DNA of 64,000 nucleotides from Pseudomonas proteolytica (GCF_007858275.1 NZ_VFEV01000022.1:1-64000), one strand, 5' to 3'; positions 16,431 through 25,976 are shown, numbered from the stretch's first letter. The notes: generated by a model not told the origin, from the letters alone. Program-made: numbers and translations.

Positions 16431-17816
16431 TCAACTTGAATGAAGCGGCGCGCCTTGGTTGATCCGCAGTTCAGCGCATAGCCCGCCCTGGGGCAGGTTG
16501 TACAACTGCAGGCTGCTGTCGATCTTGCTGACGATCATCTGCACAATCGCCAGTCCCAACCCGGCGCCGTTGCCGTGCCCCTGGGTGTAGAAGCGCTCGA
16601 ACAGGCGCGCATATTCACCCTCATCGATACCGGGGCCGGCATCCTCGACGCTGATATACACCGCTCCGCAGCCTTGCGGTTGTACTTGGACCCTGACCTC
16701 GCTGCCAGGCGGGGCGAAGTTCAGGGCGTTGGTCACCAGGTTCTGAAGGGCGATGGCCAGGGCAATGGGGTCGGTCTTGACCAGGCAGTGGTGGTCGCTG
16801 TCGAGGATCAGCTCGATATCCTTTGCCAGCGCCAGGGGTGCCAGTTCGGCCAGTTCCTCCCGCACCAGCTCGGTCAGTTCCACTTCGCATCGCTCGGGGT
16901 TGGCCAGGTGCGGCTCGATACGCGCCATGGTCAGCAACTGACTGGCGATGCGCGTGGCGCGGTCGACGGCGCTGACCAGAAACTCCAGGGCTTCCTCCCG
17001 TTGCTGTGGGGTGCCGGCCATCTGGGCGTTTTGCGCATGGATCCGCAGGATCGCCAGAGGCGTGCGCAGCTCGTGGGCGGCATCGGCGATAAAACGTCTT
17101 TCTCGCGCCAGCAGGTTGTCGATCTGTTGCAACAGGCGATTGAGCGCGGTCTGCATGGGTTCGAGGTCGTGGGGCAGGGGACGCAGATTGAGCGGTTTGA
17201 GGGTTTCGGTAGTGCGTCCACGGATGGTACGGGCCATTGCGCGCAACGGCTGCAACCCCCAGCCGATGGTCAGCCAGATCAAGGTGGCCAGCAGCGGCAC
17301 GCCAATCACACTGGGCCACAGCGTATGGCCGACGATGCGCTGGATCAGGTCCTGGCGAATATCATCACGCTCGCCCACCCAGATCAGCAGTCCTTGCTGT
17401 GGGTCCTTGAGCAGGAAGGCGCACCAGTCGTGGCCGTTGTCCATCAGGTCGTGGGCGCCGAGGGTCGCCGGTGGTGCCTTCAGTTCCGGGGCTTCGGCCG
17501 AGCGCACCAGCAATTGGCCGTCAGTGCGCCACACCTGGAATGTCAGGCGGGTTTCGTAAGGGTGCGCTGCTCCAGTGTCGCCCACGCGGCTCATGGCTGC
17601 GTCGAAGGCCTGGTAGAGCCGGTTCCAATCGTTGTCCCCCGGCGCACGTTGTGCCAGCACCCCTTGCAGCAGGCGCGCACTTTGCGCGAGCTGGGCGTCA
17701 TACACCTCTTCTATCTCGTGGTGGCTGTCGCGCAGCACCAGCCAACTGATCAGCACATCGCCCAGCAGAACGAGGATCAGCACCGGCACCAGAATGCGTG
17801 TACGTATCGAGGTCAT
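16431..17816 (-). CDS. Sensor histidine kinase, QseC/PmrB-like
   Basis: This 461-residue inner-membrane kinase pairs with the response regulator just upstream. Helices at about 8-28 and 168-186 bracket a periplasmic domain of about 140 residues. A HAMP-like linker follows, then the phospho-acceptor motif AAHELRTPLAILRIH with His248. The ATPase domain has an N-box (LQNLVTNALNFAP), a G1 box (VEDAGPGIDEGEYARLFERF) and a G2 box (GAGLGLAIVQMIV). The ATG at 17816 overlaps the regulator stop by 4 bases. The closest families by eye are QseC/PmrB. The signal is unknown. Confidence 0.88.
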   Translation of the reverse strand: MTSIRTRILVPVLILVLLGDVLISWLVLRDSHHEIEEVYDAQLAQSARLLQGVLAQRAPGDNDWNRLYQAFDAAMSRVGDTGAAHPYETRLTFQVWRTDGQLLVRSAEAPELKAPPATLGAHDLMDNGHDWCAFLLKDPQQGLLIWVGERDDIRQDLIQRIVGHTLWPSVIGVPLLATLIWLTIGWGLQPLRAMARTIRGRTTETLKPLNLRPLPHDLEPMQTALNRLLQQIDNLLARERRFIADAAHELRTPLAILRIHAQNAQMAGTPQQREEALEFLVSAVDRATRIASQLLTMARIEPHLANPERCEVELTELVREELAELAPLALAKDIELILDSDHHCLVKTDPIALAIALQNLVTNALNFAPPGSEVRVQVQPQGCGAVYISVEDAGPGIDEGEYARLFERFYTQGHGNGAGLGLAIVQMIVSKIDSSLQLYNLPQGGLCAELRINQGAPLHSS

Positions 17817-18475
17817 GGCTTGAGCTCCATCACATACCCGACGCCGCGCACCGTGCGGATCAGCTCGGTCGAAAGTTTTTTGCGCAGGTTATGGATCAAC
17901 ACTTCCAGGGTGTTGCTCTCGACCTTTTCCTGCCAACCATACAAGGCCCGGGACAGGCGTTCGCGGGTCACCACGTTGCCGGGGCGCGCCAACAGTTGAT
18001 GGAGCAACTGGTACTCCATCGGCGTCACCACCACCGGGTTGCCGTGCCAGGTGACCTGCTGGCCGACCGGATCCAGGCACACGCCCGCATGCTCCAGCAG
18101 TGGCTGCGCGCGGCCTTGGCTGCGCCGTAGCAAGGCGCGGATGCGGGCCTTGAGTTCGTCGACATCGAAGGGTTTGATCAGGTAGTCGTCAGCGCCGGCA
18201 TCCAGCCCGGCAATCCGTTCGGCGGTGCCGTCGCGGGCGGTCAGGATCAATACCGGCAGGTCCTGTTGCCGATCGCGCAATTGACGCAACAGGGCCAGGC
18301 CGTCGAGGCGCGGCAGGCCAAGGTCGAGCAGCAGCAGATCGAAGCTTTCGCTGCGTAACGCATGTAGCGCACTGGCGCCGTCGTGCAACCAGTCCAGGGT
18401 GTAGCCCTCGCTGCTCAGGGCGACGCGGATGCCTTGGCCGAGGGCCCGATCATCTTCGACCAACAATAGGCGCAT
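17813..18475 (-). CDS. OmpR-family response regulator, QseB/PmrA-like
   Basis: This 220-residue regulator has a receiver domain (MRLLLVEDDRALGQG; phospho-acceptor Asp51 in LLLLDLGLPRLDG; Lys in DDYLIKPFD) and a C-terminal winged helix (SNTLEVLIHNLRKKL, IRTVRGVGYVM). I chose the ATG at 18475 because the receiver domain begins right there; earlier in-frame codons would add 47 unrelated residues. It is coupled to the kinase downstream and divergent from the PepSY gene. A PmrA-type direct repeat sits in the shared upstream region, so autoregulation and control of the PepSY-cytochrome pair are both plausible. Confidence 0.9.
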   Translation of the reverse strand: MRLLLVEDDRALGQGIRVALSSEGYTLDWLHDGASALHALRSESFDLLLLDLGLPRLDGLALLRQLRDRQQDLPVLILTARDGTAERIAGLDAGADDYLIKPFDVDELKARIRALLRRSQGRAQPLLEHAGVCLDPVGQQVTWHGNPVVVTPMEYQLLHQLLARPGNVVTRERLSRALYGWQEKVESNTLEVLIHNLRKKLSTELIRTVRGVGYVMELKP

Positions 18476-18570
18476 GGTGTATTCCCGATGTGAGATCGGC
18501 GGCATCATGCCGCTGCCGAGACGGGCGTGGCAGGCCGGGCGACGAGAAACATGTAACCACTCATTACCAG

Positions 18571-18586
18571 CTAAGACTTCATTAAG
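18571..18586 (-). promoter_or_regulatory. PmrA/QseB-like box between regulator and PepSY genes
   Basis: On the minus strand CTTAA-N6-CTTAG forms the direct repeat known for PmrA/QseB-type regulators (CTTAA-N6-CTTAA). It lies 96 bp upstream of the regulator and 48 bp upstream of the PepSY gene. Confidence 0.5.
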
Positions 18587-18633
18587 CTTGGTTTTGCACA
18601 GTGAGACCTTCCTCAACGAGCGAGAGTGTCACC

Positions 18634-18900
18634 ATGCGCAAAATTCTGTTGTTGTCGCTGATTGTTGCCAGCCCCCTGGCCCTTGCCGGACCGCAATGCA
18701 CCACGGAGCAGCGCGCGCAATGGCAAGACCCGCAGGCGTTCCAGGACCAGTTGAAAGCCCAGGGCTACGAGATCAGCAAGTTCAAGATCACCGATGGCAA
18801 CTGCTATGAGATCTACGGGTTCGACAAGGACAAGCGCAAGGTCGAGATCTACCACGACCCGGTCAGCGGCAAAGCGGTCAAGACCGAGATCAAGGGCTGA
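18634..18900 (+). CDS. Small periplasmic PepSY-domain protein
   Basis: This 88-residue exported protein has signal peptide MRKILLLSLIVASPLALA and a single PepSY domain. Its lines KAQGYEISKFKITDGNCYEIYGFDKDKRKVEIYHDPVSG match the PepSY pattern of a helix followed by strands. I chose the ATG at 18634 because the signal starts there; an upstream in-frame start would add 11 polar residues. Two cysteines (GPQCTTEQ and GNCYEIY) may form a disulphide. Such small PepSY proteins commonly accompany QseBC-like pairs and cytochrome b561; the next gene overlaps its stop. Confidence 0.85.
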   Translation: MRKILLLSLIVASPLALAGPQCTTEQRAQWQDPQAFQDQLKAQGYEISKFKITDGNCYEIYGFDKDKRKVEIYHDPVSGKAVKTEIKG

Positions 18901-19445
18901 TGCCAGGCAACTCCATAGCACTGTGGGACCCGCTGGTGAGGCTGTTTCACGTGTCCATCGCCGGGGTCTTTGTCGCCAACTACTTCTTCACTGAGGGCGG
19001 CGACGATTGGCATGTCTGGCTCGGCTATTACGCCATGGGCTGGTTGCTGGTACGGCTGCTGTGGGGATTTGTCGGGCCACGCAGTGCGCGCTGGGCGGAC
19101 TTCTGGCCGACCCCGGCAAGGCTCGCCGCCCATGTGCGTTCCCTGCGCACCAGGCGCCCGGAGCATCGCCTCGGTCACTCGCCGTTGGGTGCATTGGTGA
19201 TGATTTTGATGCTCCTGGCGATGTTGACGGCGGGCTTGAGCGGTTGGGCCATGGAGGAGGTCGATGCCTTATGGGGCGCCGATTGGCCGCTGCAAGTACA
19301 TGAAACTGCGGTCAATGGCCTGCTGGTGCTGGTGTGCTTGCATATCGCAGCGGCCGTGTTTGAAAGCTTCCAGGTACGCGACAACCTGCCGTTATCGATG
19401 CTGACCGGTCGCCGGCGTCGGTTGCCGGATGATTCTGCGCACTGA
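18900..19445 (+). CDS. Cytochrome b561-family protein
   Basis: This 181-residue inner-membrane protein has four hydrophobic helices with histidines placed for b-type haem (LWDPLVRLFHVSIAG, DDWHVWLGYYAMGW, HSPLGALVMILMLLAMLTAG, LLVLVCLHIAAAVFESF). Such cytochromes pass electrons from quinol to periplasmic acceptors. The start codon overlaps the PepSY stop (TGATG), so the two are translationally coupled. The redox partner is unknown. Confidence 0.85.
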   Translation: MPGNSIALWDPLVRLFHVSIAGVFVANYFFTEGGDDWHVWLGYYAMGWLLVRLLWGFVGPRSARWADFWPTPARLAAHVRSLRTRRPEHRLGHSPLGALVMILMLLAMLTAGLSGWAMEEVDALWGADWPLQVHETAVNGLLVLVCLHIAAAVFESFQVRDNLPLSMLTGRRRRLPDDSAH

Positions 19446-19495
19446 CACCGCTGTCTTGTCTCTACTCCCCACCCTGCATTTGCCATGAGCTCACT

Positions 19496-20782
19496 ATGCG
19501 CGTGCTGTCTTTTCGCTTGAAATTCATTCTCGCCAGCCTGGCGCTCTGCCTGGTCTTCTGGGCGGCCTGGCGCAGTCATCCGGCCCATGTCCTGGCGCCT
19601 TTCGCCCGGCCTGCCACGCCCTTGGCCGCTAGCGCCGAGCCGGTCTACAACAGCCGGTTCGTGTCCTCGCAACTGGATGACTTTGTGCATTCGTCGTCGG
19701 TTACCGCACTGCCGGGAGGCGACTTGATGGCCGTGTGGTTTGCCGGCTCGCGTGAAGGCGCCGCCGACGTGCAGATCCGTACTGCGCGGTTCGACGCCAA
19801 TACCACGGAGTGGGGCGCCGAGCATGTGTTGGCGACCCGCGAGTCGACTCGCGATGGCACCGGGCGCTACATCCGCAAGTTGGGCAACCCGGTGATTGCA
19901 CTGGCGCCGGACCAGCGCCTGTGGATGTTCTATGTGTCGGTGTCGGTGGGGGGCTGGGCGACCAGCGCGATCAATGTGATGGTGTCCGAAGACCTGGGGC
20001 GCAACTGGTCTGCACCCCGGCAACTGATCACCTCACCGTTTTTCAATGTCAGCACCCTGGTGCGTGCTGCGCCGGTTTTTCATGCCGACGGCTCGATTGG
20101 CTTGCCGGTCTATCACGAACTCATGGGTAAGTTTTCCGAATACCTGTACCTGAGCGCGGATGGCGCGGTGATTGATAAATTCCGCATCAGCCGGGGCAAG
20201 CATTCGCTGCAGCCGACCATCGTGCCCCTGGACGAACGTCGCGCGGTGGCGATGCTGCGTTATGCCGGCGATACCCATCATCGCGTGCTGGCCAGCCGCA
20301 CCGATGATGCCGGGCAGACCTGGAGTGAGCCTTACCCTCTGGAACCGGCCAATCCCAACTCATCCCTGGCCGCGGTCGGCACTGCCGATAACGGCTTGCT
20401 GGTGGCGCTCAATGACCTGCGTGACGGGCGCTTCAAACTCAGCCTGTATGGCACCGACGCGGACCTCAATGACTGGCGCAATGTAATCGAGTTGGATCAA
20501 TCACCGGATCCGCTTGGCCAACCCTTCGCTCCCGAGGCCTACAAGGCGATCATCGGTGCCGGCTTTCGGGCCTCCAGCGGCGCACGGCGCTTGCCGTTGG
20601 AGCAGCGTTTCCTCAGTAACCTGGATTACCGGGTGTGCAAGCCTCGGGGCTGTGATTTCGAGTACGAGTACCCGTATTTCAGCCGTGGCCAGGACGGCGT
20701 GTATCACCTGGTTTATTCATGGAATAACACCTTTATCAAACATGTCAGCTTCAACGAAGCCTGGCTGGCGGAGCGCCTGTAA
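19496..20782 (+). CDS. Sialidase-like (BNR/Asp-box) exported or anchored protein
   Basis: This 428-residue protein starts with MRVLSFRLKFILASLALCLVFWAAW, a signal anchor or signal peptide. The rest is a six-bladed sialidase-type beta-propeller with clear Asp-boxes (SEDLGRNWSAP near residue 163 and RTDDAGQTWSEP near 267) and a conserved early segment (FVHSSSVTALPGGDLMAVWFAGSREGAADVQI). It may be an exo-glycosidase of the cell envelope or a propeller without activity; I could not confirm the full arginine triad. The stop overlaps the start of the next gene (TAATG), the first of two overlaps in this three-gene operon. Confidence 0.75.
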   Translation: MRVLSFRLKFILASLALCLVFWAAWRSHPAHVLAPFARPATPLAASAEPVYNSRFVSSQLDDFVHSSSVTALPGGDLMAVWFAGSREGAADVQIRTARFDANTTEWGAEHVLATRESTRDGTGRYIRKLGNPVIALAPDQRLWMFYVSVSVGGWATSAINVMVSEDLGRNWSAPRQLITSPFFNVSTLVRAAPVFHADGSIGLPVYHELMGKFSEYLYLSADGAVIDKFRISRGKHSLQPTIVPLDERRAVAMLRYAGDTHHRVLASRTDDAGQTWSEPYPLEPANPNSSLAAVGTADNGLLVALNDLRDGRFKLSLYGTDADLNDWRNVIELDQSPDPLGQPFAPEAYKAIIGAGFRASSGARRLPLEQRFLSNLDYRVCKPRGCDFEYEYPYFSRGQDGVYHLVYSWNNTFIKHVSFNEAWLAERL

Positions 20783-21366
20783 TGATGATGCTGTGGCAGG
20801 CCCATTTGACCTTCATCCTCCTGGGTTTTGTCCTGCTTGGGTCGTTGCGTTGCCTACAGTCCTGGCGCCCGTGGTTGTTGCCAGGGTTGGCGTTGGTCAG
20901 CTTTATCCCCCTCAATGACCTGCCGCTGGCGGCGTACGTGCGCAGTTTTACCGATGATTTGGCAATCAGCACCCTGGTGTTGCTGGGCTGGGTAAGCCTG
21001 GTGCGGTTGGGGCTGGTCGAGCCGCAAGAGCCTCGGGCGCGTGCCCAGATGCTGGTGCTGTTTGGACTGCTAGCGGCGCTGTTGTACCCGGCCACCATGG
21101 GCCTGACTTACTTTGATCCCTATCGCTGGGGCTTCAATCCAAGGCCGATGATTGTGCTGGTTGCGCTGCTCGCCTTGGGGCTGTTGTGGCTGCGCAATAC
21201 GTTGGCCGTGTGGATGCTCGCGCTCGGCACACTAGCCTTTGCGTTACGCCTGAAAGCGTCGGAAAACTACTGGGACTACCTGATCGATCCGCTGCTGGTG
21301 GGCTATTGCCTGGTGGCGGGCAGCGTGCTCTGCGTGAAGAGCGTCAAACTACATAGAGGTCAATGA
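20782..21366 (+). CDS. Integral membrane protein of unknown function
   Basis: This 194-residue protein is almost wholly hydrophobic, with about six membrane helices and no soluble domain. I do not recognise a family. It begins at one of three consecutive ATG codons (20782, 20785, 20788), with GGAGCG upstream inside the end of the previous gene. It ends 4 bases into the next. Its place between a propeller and an LtaS-like transferase suggests a partner in making, moving or anchoring an envelope polymer. Confidence 0.8.
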   Translation: MMMLWQAHLTFILLGFVLLGSLRCLQSWRPWLLPGLALVSFIPLNDLPLAAYVRSFTDDLAISTLVLLGWVSLVRLGLVEPQEPRARAQMLVLFGLLAALLYPATMGLTYFDPYRWGFNPRPMIVLVALLALGLLWLRNTLAVWMLALGTLAFALRLKASENYWDYLIDPLLVGYCLVAGSVLCVKSVKLHRGQ

Positions 21367-23393
21367 TGGGTTGGTTGCAATCGCGGCGACTGCGCTATGG
21401 CGTAGGGGCGACAGGTCTGGCGTTCTTGCTGTTTGCAGGGCTGCGGCTGGTGTTTGTGCTGGGGTTTTCCGGCATCGATCCGGCGCAGTTCGCTCATAAC
21501 CGGCAGTTGCTCGACACCCTGGGCATCGGCTTGCGTTTCGACCTGCGCCTGGCGGTGTTGCTGGTGTTGCCGTTGGCGGTGCTAGCGTGGATGCCGCGCT
21601 GGAACCTGGTGCGCGTTGCGGGCTTGCGCGTTGTGGCACGGGGCTATTGGCTGCTGACACTGGGCTTCGTCGGCTGGGTGTACATCATCGACTTCGGCCA
21701 TTACGCCTATCTTGGGGTGCGGCTTAACGCCAGCGTGTTGCGCTACCTGGAAGACGCACAAATTTCGCAGCAGATGGTTTGGCAGACCTATCCGGTGCTG
21801 TGGATCGCCCTTGCCTGGTTGTTGGTGCTGGGTGTGTGGTTCTGCGCTTTTGTGAGGTTGGAACGCCTGACACTGGGGCGTCCACCCCGGGCCATTCGAC
21901 GCGCTTCACTGGCGTTCGGCAGCGGTCTGGGGTTGATCGCTGTGCTGTTGGCGCTGCTTGGGCGAGTGGAAAGTCTCAACCTGCAAAACCCGGTACCACT
22001 GCGCTGGAGCGATGCGTTTTTCTCTGGCAACGGCAAGATCGCGGCACTGGGCCTGAACCCGGTGCTGTTTTTCTACGACACACTCAAGGCCGGCCAGGCG
22101 CAGTTCGATGAGCCACAGGTGCGTGAACATTACCCAGTGGTTGCCCACTACCTGGGGGTGGACCGCCCCGATCCGCAGAGCCTGACGTTCGAGCGTGAGC
22201 AAACCGCGCAGCCGTACCGCCTGGGCGCAACGCCGAACGTGATGTTTGTGATGCTCGAATCCCTGGGCACCAGTGCGGTCGGCGCATATGGCAACCCTCT
22301 AGACCCGACGCCCAACCTCGACCGGCTGGCGACCCAGAGCTGGTTCTTTAAACACTTCTACGTGCCGGTCACTGGCACCGCAAAGACCGTGTGGGCGAGT
22401 ATCACCGGCGTCCCGGATGTCACGCGCCAGGAAACGGCGACCCGCCATCCCCTGATCACACGCCAGCACACGCTTATCAATGCCTTCACCGATTACCAGA
22501 AGCTGTACATGATTGGCGGCAATGCCGGATGGGCGAATATCAATGCCTTGATCCAGCAGAGCATCGACGGCGTGCGCTTGTATGAAGAGCGCCACTGGCA
22601 GTCACCTCGAGTCGATGTATGGGGCATTTCCGATCTGGATCTGTTCAAGGAAAGCGACCGGATCCTGCGCGATCTATCGCGGGACCGGCCATTTTTTGCC
22701 TATGTCCAGACGGCGGGCAATCATCGCCCGTTCACCATTCCTCGGGACAATGACGGTTTCAAGCGCAGCAACCTGTCCCTGGAGCAAGTGCAAGCCGCCG
22801 GCTCACGCAGTGTCGAGCAGTACAACGCGGTGCGCCTACTGGACTTCAATATCGGCAAGTTGATGGAAATGGCCAAGGCGGGTGGTTACTACGACAACAC
22901 GATTTTCGTGTTCTTTGGTGACCACAACACCCGTATCAGCCAGATACCCCATATGCCGCCGGCTTTCGAGCAACTGGGCCTGGAAAGCAACCACGTGCCA
23001 ATGCTGATTCACGCCCCGGGCTTGCTCAAGCCCAGGGTGATCGAGGAGGCGGTGGGGCTGGCGGACCTGTTGCCGACGGTCGCGGGGATGGTGGGCGTTG
23101 CGTTCAACAATGGGGCGATGGGGCGCGATATACAGCAACCGGCCCCGGAGGGCGAGCGTGTGGTACCGCTGGTCTTGCGTGAGGGCACTTTCCCGCTGAT
23201 CGGCGGGGTCACCCAGGATTATCTGTTACAGATGCAGCATGACGGCAGTGCGCCGACCTTGCACGACCTGCGCTCCCTGACCCCCCTGGACAACGTGGCC
23301 GGGCAAAACCCCGATGAATTCCAGCGTCTGGTCAAACTGACCCGGGGCCTGCATGAAAGCGCGCGGCTGATGTTGTACCGCAATGTGCGTTGA
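21363..23393 (+). CDS. LtaS-like sulfatase-fold transferase (phosphoglycerol/phosphoethanolamine type)
   Basis: This 676-residue protein has about five N-terminal membrane helices and a large periplasmic alkaline-phosphatase-fold domain. Metal and catalytic residues are visible: FVMLESLGTSAVGAYG (Glu), VPVTGTAKTVWASITG (a Thr nucleophile) and FFGDHNTR (Asp, His). It should move phosphoglycerol or phosphoethanolamine from a phospholipid to an envelope glycan, as LtaS or OpgB do. The start is ATG 21363 or 21366, with AGAGG 3-6 bases upstream. It overlaps the membrane-protein gene. The acceptor is unknown. Confidence 0.85.
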   Translation: MMGWLQSRRLRYGVGATGLAFLLFAGLRLVFVLGFSGIDPAQFAHNRQLLDTLGIGLRFDLRLAVLLVLPLAVLAWMPRWNLVRVAGLRVVARGYWLLTLGFVGWVYIIDFGHYAYLGVRLNASVLRYLEDAQISQQMVWQTYPVLWIALAWLLVLGVWFCAFVRLERLTLGRPPRAIRRASLAFGSGLGLIAVLLALLGRVESLNLQNPVPLRWSDAFFSGNGKIAALGLNPVLFFYDTLKAGQAQFDEPQVREHYPVVAHYLGVDRPDPQSLTFEREQTAQPYRLGATPNVMFVMLESLGTSAVGAYGNPLDPTPNLDRLATQSWFFKHFYVPVTGTAKTVWASITGVPDVTRQETATRHPLITRQHTLINAFTDYQKLYMIGGNAGWANINALIQQSIDGVRLYEERHWQSPRVDVWGISDLDLFKESDRILRDLSRDRPFFAYVQTAGNHRPFTIPRDNDGFKRSNLSLEQVQAAGSRSVEQYNAVRLLDFNIGKLMEMAKAGGYYDNTIFVFFGDHNTRISQIPHMPPAFEQLGLESNHVPMLIHAPGLLKPRVIEEAVGLADLLPTVAGMVGVAFNNGAMGRDIQQPAPEGERVVPLVLREGTFPLIGGVTQDYLLQMQHDGSAPTLHDLRSLTPLDNVAGQNPDEFQRLVKLTRGLHESARLMLYRNVR

Positions 23394-23510
23394 GGTCCGG
23401 CTGCGCGCTATGGCTGGGGCTGGGGCGCCGCGGACGTTTGAGTTGTCGGCGACGGTGGACTCCTAGTAGCTGGTCTGTTTTGGGGGGGATCCGAAATCTC
23501 CCGCTGCCCC

Positions 23511-25976
23511 TTAGAAGGAATACTTCGCCGTAACGGTAAAGTTACGTGGGTCGCCAAATACGTCGTACGGGCTCCAGGTCGAGTTGCTGGCGATGCCCTG
23601 GTAGTACTTCTTGTCGAAGACGTTATTGATGTTCAGCTGGGTATCCAGATGCTTATTCACCTGGTAGCCCGCCATCAGCCCGACCAGGGCGTAGGCATCC
23701 TGTTCGATATGGAATTTGCCGAACACGTTGCTGCCTTTGTTGAACGTCGCGCTCTGGCTATAGAGGTTGGCGCCGATGCGCCATTGGCTCATGTCGCCTT
23801 GCAGACGGTAGGTGGTATTGGCCTTGAACATGTGGCGCGGGACGTCGGTGTCGAACAGCGTGCCTTCCTTGTTCTTGTCCGCATCTTTTTCGTACTTGGC
23901 CTGGGCGAAGGTGTAGCCGGCAGCCACTTGCCAGTTGGGCGTCAGGGCACCGTTGATCTCCAGTTCCAGGCCCTGGCTGCGTACCTTGCCGGCGGCTTCA
24001 TAGCAGCCGTAGCTGCCGACGGGGATGATCCGGCAGACGCTGGACTCGGCCACTTCCGCCGCCCGATTGAGTTGGTCGATCTGGAACAGCGAAGCGCTGG
24101 CGTTCAGCGCGCCGCCAAAGTATTCGCCCTTGATACCCACTTCGTAGTTTTCGCCGGTGATCGGCTTGATCCCGTTACCTTCGCCATTCTTCTCGGTCTG
24201 GGGCTGGAAGATATCGGTGTAGCTGGCATAGACCGAGTGGTGGTCGTCCAGGTCATAGATAACCCCGGCATAGCGGGTGACGTGGCGCACTTCCTTGGTT
24301 TTGCCCGAGGTGTAGTACTGATCGTTGGTCTGGTCATAGATCGAGGTGGCGTCGTACCAGTCCAGGCGTGCGCCGAGAATGACTTTCAGCGGGTCGGCAA
24401 GGTTCCAGCGGGTGGTCAGGTAGAGACCTTCCTGATCCACTTTGTCATTGAGGGAGTAAACGTCCGGAACGCTCGGTCTAGCCAGGCCCTTGGGGCTGAA
24501 GCCGTTGATGTCGGGCACGCCGACGAACACGTGGCCGCCGGTGGCCTCGGTCTTGAGCTGGCGCTTGCTGGCGCCCACCACCAGTTCATGTTGGCGGCCC
24601 AATAGCGAGAAGGGGCCACTGGCAAAAAAGTCATAGGTGGACTGGTCGAAGTCACGGCCCTGGTTGAAGATGCGCTGGCGGTAGGTGGCGTCGTTGTTGC
24701 GTTCGAGGACGCCGCCCATCATCTTGAATTCGGACCAGTTTTTTGAGGCGCCCAGGTGCAGGCGCCAATCGTTATCGAAGCGTTGATCGAGTTCGACGAA
24801 CAGTGTCTTGTTGTTGACGTCCTGGTGCGACCAGCTGTATCCGAAAGTCTTGGAGCGGGAGAAACCCATATGGCTGCCATCCGGATTCACCGGCAAGCCG
24901 CCCCAGTTGATGTTGTTATTGTCGTTCTGGTCGGACGCCCCCACGGTCAGGGTCGTGCTGTCACTCAGGTCGAACTCGCTGATCCCGTAGAACACGCCGC
25001 GCTCGCGCCCGGCGTAATCCTGATAGCTGTCCTTGTCGTTGTAGGCGCCGACAAAGCGGCCACGCACGGTGCCGCTGGCATTGACCGGGCCGGAAACGTC
25101 CAGTTCGCTGCGGTAGTTGTCCCAACTGCCGGCGCTGCCGGTGATGCTGGCCTGGAACTCCTTGGTGGGACGCTTGCGCACCATGTTGATGGCGGCCGAT
25201 GGGTTGCCGGCGCCTTGCATCATGCCGGTGGCGCCGCGTACCACTTCGACGCGGTCGTAGGGGGCCAGGTCGGCGGCCGCCACCCAGTCGGCGTTATAGG
25301 TGGTGGGCAGGCCATCGAACATCAGGTTGGTGATGGGAAAACCCCGGGCAAAGTACTCGCTGTTGGCCGGGCGCGAGGCCGACAACCGCAGCCCAGGCGT
25401 GGCCTGGACGACGTCGTCAAGGCTGCGCATGCCTTGGTCGTCCATGCGCTGGCGGGTGATCACTGTGACCGATTGCGGCGTCTCGCGCAGGGACAATGGC
25501 AGCTTGGTCGCGGTCTGCATCGCCCCGGTGGTGTAGGACCCGCTGTTTTCAGTGGTCGACCCAAGGGCCAGGCCGCTGACGGTAGTCGCGCCCAGCTCGA
25601 CAGCGCCGCTGGCTTGGCTGCGCGGTATCAGCAGGTAGTTGCCGCTGGCATTGCGCGTAACGGCCAGACCACTGTCCACCAGCAGGCGGTCCAGCCCCTC
25701 ATGCACCCCAAAGTCACCCCGCAGCGCCGGCGCGCGCTTGCCCTGCACCAGGGCCGGATCAAAGGGCAGGGTGATCCCGGCCACCTGGGCGAAACTGTTG
25801 AGTGACTCTTCCAGCGACCCGGCGGCCAGGTCGTAATGGCGGCTCTCGGCCTGTTCGGCCTGTACGGCAAAGCTGGCCAGCGGCAGGCCAGTCGCGGCGC
25901 CCAGCAACAGGCTCTGGAGGGTTAGCGCCAGAACGCTGCGATGCAGGGGGCGAGGGGGAATCAACGCTTGGGACAT
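23511..25976 (-). CDS. TonB-dependent siderophore receptor with signalling domain
   Basis: This 821-residue outer-membrane receptor of the FpvA/FecA class begins at ATG 25976 (MSQALIPPRPLHRSVLALTLQ), with AAGGAG upstream. A signal peptide comes first, then a secretin/TonB N-terminal signalling (STN) domain at about 46-115. The plug follows (LPLSLRETPQSVTVITRQRM) and then the barrel, ending RNFTVTAKYSF. The STN domain passes substrate status to the FecR-like protein just upstream. It belongs with the ECF sigma and anti-sigma genes at 26074-27548. The siderophore is probably a xenosiderophore, as no synthesis genes are near; that is an inference. Confidence 0.92.
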   Translation of the reverse strand: MSQALIPPRPLHRSVLALTLQSLLLGAATGLPLASFAVQAEQAESRHYDLAAGSLEESLNSFAQVAGITLPFDPALVQGKRAPALRGDFGVHEGLDRLLVDSGLAVTRNASGNYLLIPRSQASGAVELGATTVSGLALGSTTENSGSYTTGAMQTATKLPLSLRETPQSVTVITRQRMDDQGMRSLDDVVQATPGLRLSASRPANSEYFARGFPITNLMFDGLPTTYNADWVAAADLAPYDRVEVVRGATGMMQGAGNPSAAINMVRKRPTKEFQASITGSAGSWDNYRSELDVSGPVNASGTVRGRFVGAYNDKDSYQDYAGRERGVFYGISEFDLSDSTTLTVGASDQNDNNNINWGGLPVNPDGSHMGFSRSKTFGYSWSHQDVNNKTLFVELDQRFDNDWRLHLGASKNWSEFKMMGGVLERNNDATYRQRIFNQGRDFDQSTYDFFASGPFSLLGRQHELVVGASKRQLKTEATGGHVFVGVPDINGFSPKGLARPSVPDVYSLNDKVDQEGLYLTTRWNLADPLKVILGARLDWYDATSIYDQTNDQYYTSGKTKEVRHVTRYAGVIYDLDDHHSVYASYTDIFQPQTEKNGEGNGIKPITGENYEVGIKGEYFGGALNASASLFQIDQLNRAAEVAESSVCRIIPVGSYGCYEAAGKVRSQGLELEINGALTPNWQVAAGYTFAQAKYEKDADKNKEGTLFDTDVPRHMFKANTTYRLQGDMSQWRIGANLYSQSATFNKGSNVFGKFHIEQDAYALVGLMAGYQVNKHLDTQLNINNVFDKKYYQGIASNSTWSPYDVFGDPRNFTVTAKYSF

